From Flavobacteriaceae bacterium (lineage in GTDB: Bacteria; Bacteroidota; Bacteroidia; Flavobacteriales; Flavobacteriaceae), in contig CATEMS010000302.1 of assembly GCA_949507465.1 (NCBI GenBank), positions 1-6,813 of the forward strand: a stretch of 6,813 nt of DNA, in the 5' to 3' direction. This document shows, one piece after another, positions 5,259 through 6,813 of this stretch (positions are counted from its first letter, which is position 1; every line of letters begins with the position of its first letter). The notes under the pieces were generated by a model. It was not told the origin of the DNA. It saw only the letters and a program-made list of their open reading frames with translations, and did no database searches. A program made the position numbers and the translations under genes.

Positions 5259-6813
5259 ATGAGTGCTACAAAATACATCTTCGTTACGGGCGGGGTTTCT
5301 TCATCTTTAGGGAAAGGAATCATTGCAGCATCCCTTGCAAAATTGCTACAGGCAAGAGGGTATAGGGTTACCATCCAAAAACTAGACCCTTACATTAATG
5401 TAGACCCCGGCACCTTAAATCCTTATGAGCATGGTGAATGTTATGTCACAGATGATGGCGCTGAAACAGATTTAGACCTTGGGCATTATGAACGTTTTTT
5501 GAATGTCCCTACCTCCCAGGCCAATAATGTTACCACTGGCAAAATTTACCAAAGTGTTATCGAAAAAGAGCGCAGAGGTGAGTTTTTAGGGAAAACCGTT
5601 CAAGTAATTCCTCATATTACCAATGAAATAAAAGAGCGCATACAAATTTTGGGTAAAAGTGGGGATTATGATATTGTTATCACAGAAATAGGTGGAACCG
5701 TTGGTGATATTGAATCATTGCCCTACATAGAATCTGTTCGTCAATTAAAATGGGAGTTAGGAAATAAAAACTGCCTGGTAATTCACTTAACCCTTATTCC
5801 TTTCCTCTCAGCTGCTGGAGAGTTAAAAACAAAGCCTACGCAACATTCTGTAAAAACTTTAATGGAGAGTGGTATTCAGGCAGATGTATTGGTTTGCAGG
5901 ACTGAGCATCATTTAAGTGATGAGTTGCGTCACAAACTAGCTTTATTTTGTAACGTTAGCAAAGAGGCTGTTATAGAATCTATTGATGCATCCACTATTT
6001 ATGATGTACCAAATTTAATGCTCGAGGAAGGGCTTGATACCGTTGCACTCCAGAAATTAGATCTTGATCATACAGAAATTCCGAACCTCACTTCTTGGAA
6101 CATATTTGTAGAAAGATATAAAAATCCAAAGGCGCATGTCACTATTGGTTTAATAGGTAAATATGTTGAGCTTCAAGATAGTTATAAGTCTATACTTGAA
6201 TCTTTTATTCATGCAGGAGCAGCCAATGAGGTGAAAGTAAAAGTGCAATCTATTCATTCAGAATTTATAAATGCCTCTAATCTGGCCAGCCAAATGCAAG
6301 GGCTAGATGCTGTTTTAGTGGCTCCGGGTTTTGGAGAACGAGGTGTTGAGGGCAAGATTGAGGCTGTGCGTTATGCAAGAGAAAATAAACTCCCTTTTTT
6401 GGGTATTTGTTTAGGCATGCAAATGGCCGTTATAGAATATAGTCGAAATGTACTAGGATTAAAAGATGCAAATTCTACCGAGATGAACGAAAATACTCCT
6501 TTTCCTGTCATCGATTTGATGGAGACTCAAAAGACTATTACAGAAAAAGGGGGAACAATGCGCCTTGGTGCCTGGGCTTGTGAGCTTAAAGAAGATAGTA
6601 TCGTGCATCAGGTGTATGGAGTTTCTGAGATTCATGAAAGACATCGACACCGCTATGAATACAACAATACTTACAGAGCTGAATTAGAAAAAGCAGGTTT
6701 AAAAACAACGGGTGTGAATCCTCAAACAAATTTGGTAGAAATTATAGAGATTGAAGATCATCCTTGGTTTGTAGCAGTTCAATATCACCCAGAATACAAG
6801 AGTACGGTTGCCA
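5259..6813 (+). CDS. pyrG: CTP synthase PyrG, cut by the right edge
   Basis: PyrG converts UTP to CTP in the cytoplasm using ATP and glutamine, the last step of pyrimidine nucleotide synthesis. The window holds 518 codons; the family is usually 530-545 residues, so roughly the last 20 are missing. The N-terminal synthase domain starts MSATKYIFVTGG and has the P-loop GGVSSSLGKG (11-20), the LDPYINVDPGT and EHGECYVTDDGAETDLDLGHYERF segments, and ITEIGGTVGDIES (141-153). ELKTKPTQHSVK (188-199) is the conserved UTP/CTP-site segment. The class I amidotransferase domain begins about 295 and shows the nucleophile Cys384 in GICLGMQ, then His510 and Glu512 in QYHPE. RHRHRYEYN is the usual motif before the C-terminus. 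No key residue is missing. ATG 5259 gives the family N-terminus; AAGG (5248-5251) lies upstream but is a poor Shine-Dalgarno. No stop is reached, so the frame is partial at 3' only. Confidence 0.98.
   Translation, partial: MSATKYIFVTGGVSSSLGKGIIAASLAKLLQARGYRVTIQKLDPYINVDPGTLNPYEHGECYVTDDGAETDLDLGHYERFLNVPTSQANNVTTGKIYQSVIEKERRGEFLGKTVQVIPHITNEIKERIQILGKSGDYDIVITEIGGTVGDIESLPYIESVRQLKWELGNKNCLVIHLTLIPFLSAAGELKTKPTQHSVKTLMESGIQADVLVCRTEHHLSDELRHKLALFCNVSKEAVIESIDASTIYDVPNLMLEEGLDTVALQKLDLDHTEIPNLTSWNIFVERYKNPKAHVTIGLIGKYVELQDSYKSILESFIHAGAANEVKVKVQSIHSEFINASNLASQMQGLDAVLVAPGFGERGVEGKIEAVRYARENKLPFLGICLGMQMAVIEYSRNVLGLKDANSTEMNENTPFPVIDLMETQKTITEKGGTMRLGAWACELKEDSIVHQVYGVSEIHERHRHRYEYNNTYRAELEKAGLKTTGVNPQTNLVEIIEIEDHPWFVAVQYHPEYKSTVA

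Noticed and set aside
6459..6650. Minus-strand 63-codon open frame inside pyrG
   Set aside because: Antisense to the amidotransferase domain of intact pyrG; a shadow frame.

Overview
The window looks like chromosomal DNA from a member of the Bacteroidetes, most likely a marine or freshwater Flavobacteriaceae species. The reasons are the low G+C content, lysine/isoleucine/asparagine-rich proteins, the absence of clear Shine-Dalgarno sequences, a TAnnTTTG-like box before pyrG, and the gene set itself: bshC, guaA, a LysM/periplasmic-binding-fold protein, an OsmC protein, a DUF3820 protein and pyrG. As far as I recall, this order recurs in flavobacteria; I could not check it here. Every convincing gene lies on the + strand. 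There is no sign of a mobile element, CRISPR array, tRNA, rRNA or recent transfer.

Layout: the last 82 codons of bshC (bacillithiol synthesis) end at 250. A 90-bp gap with a perfect 7+7 inverted repeat leads to guaA (341-1870, GMP synthetase). A 120-bp gap with a weak stem follows. Next come a secreted 653-residue protein with four LysM domains and a periplasmic-binding-protein-like C-terminal half (1991-3952) and an OsmC-family protein (3949-4359), joined by an ATGA overlap. A 91-bp gap holds a puzzling minus-strand 30-codon frame. A small DUF3820 protein (4451-4681) and an unrecognised four-helix membrane protein (4755-5132) follow. After a 126-bp gap with a candidate promoter and an imperfect inverted repeat, pyrG (CTP synthase) starts at 5259 and runs off the right edge about 20 codons short of its usual end.

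Functionally this is mostly a housekeeping block. GuaA and PyrG are both glutamine-dependent class I amidotransferase enzymes that make nucleotides (XMP to GMP, UTP to CTP). BshC and the OsmC protein both belong to thiol/peroxide chemistry. The LysM protein is probably an envelope factor that binds peptidoglycan, and it is the most interesting uncharacterised protein here. I do not see a convincing new defence, mobile or RNA system. The points worth a second look are the LysM/PBP fusion and its coupling to osmC, the orphan membrane protein, the minus-strand peptide-like frame at 4379-4471, and the inverted repeats before guaA and pyrG.
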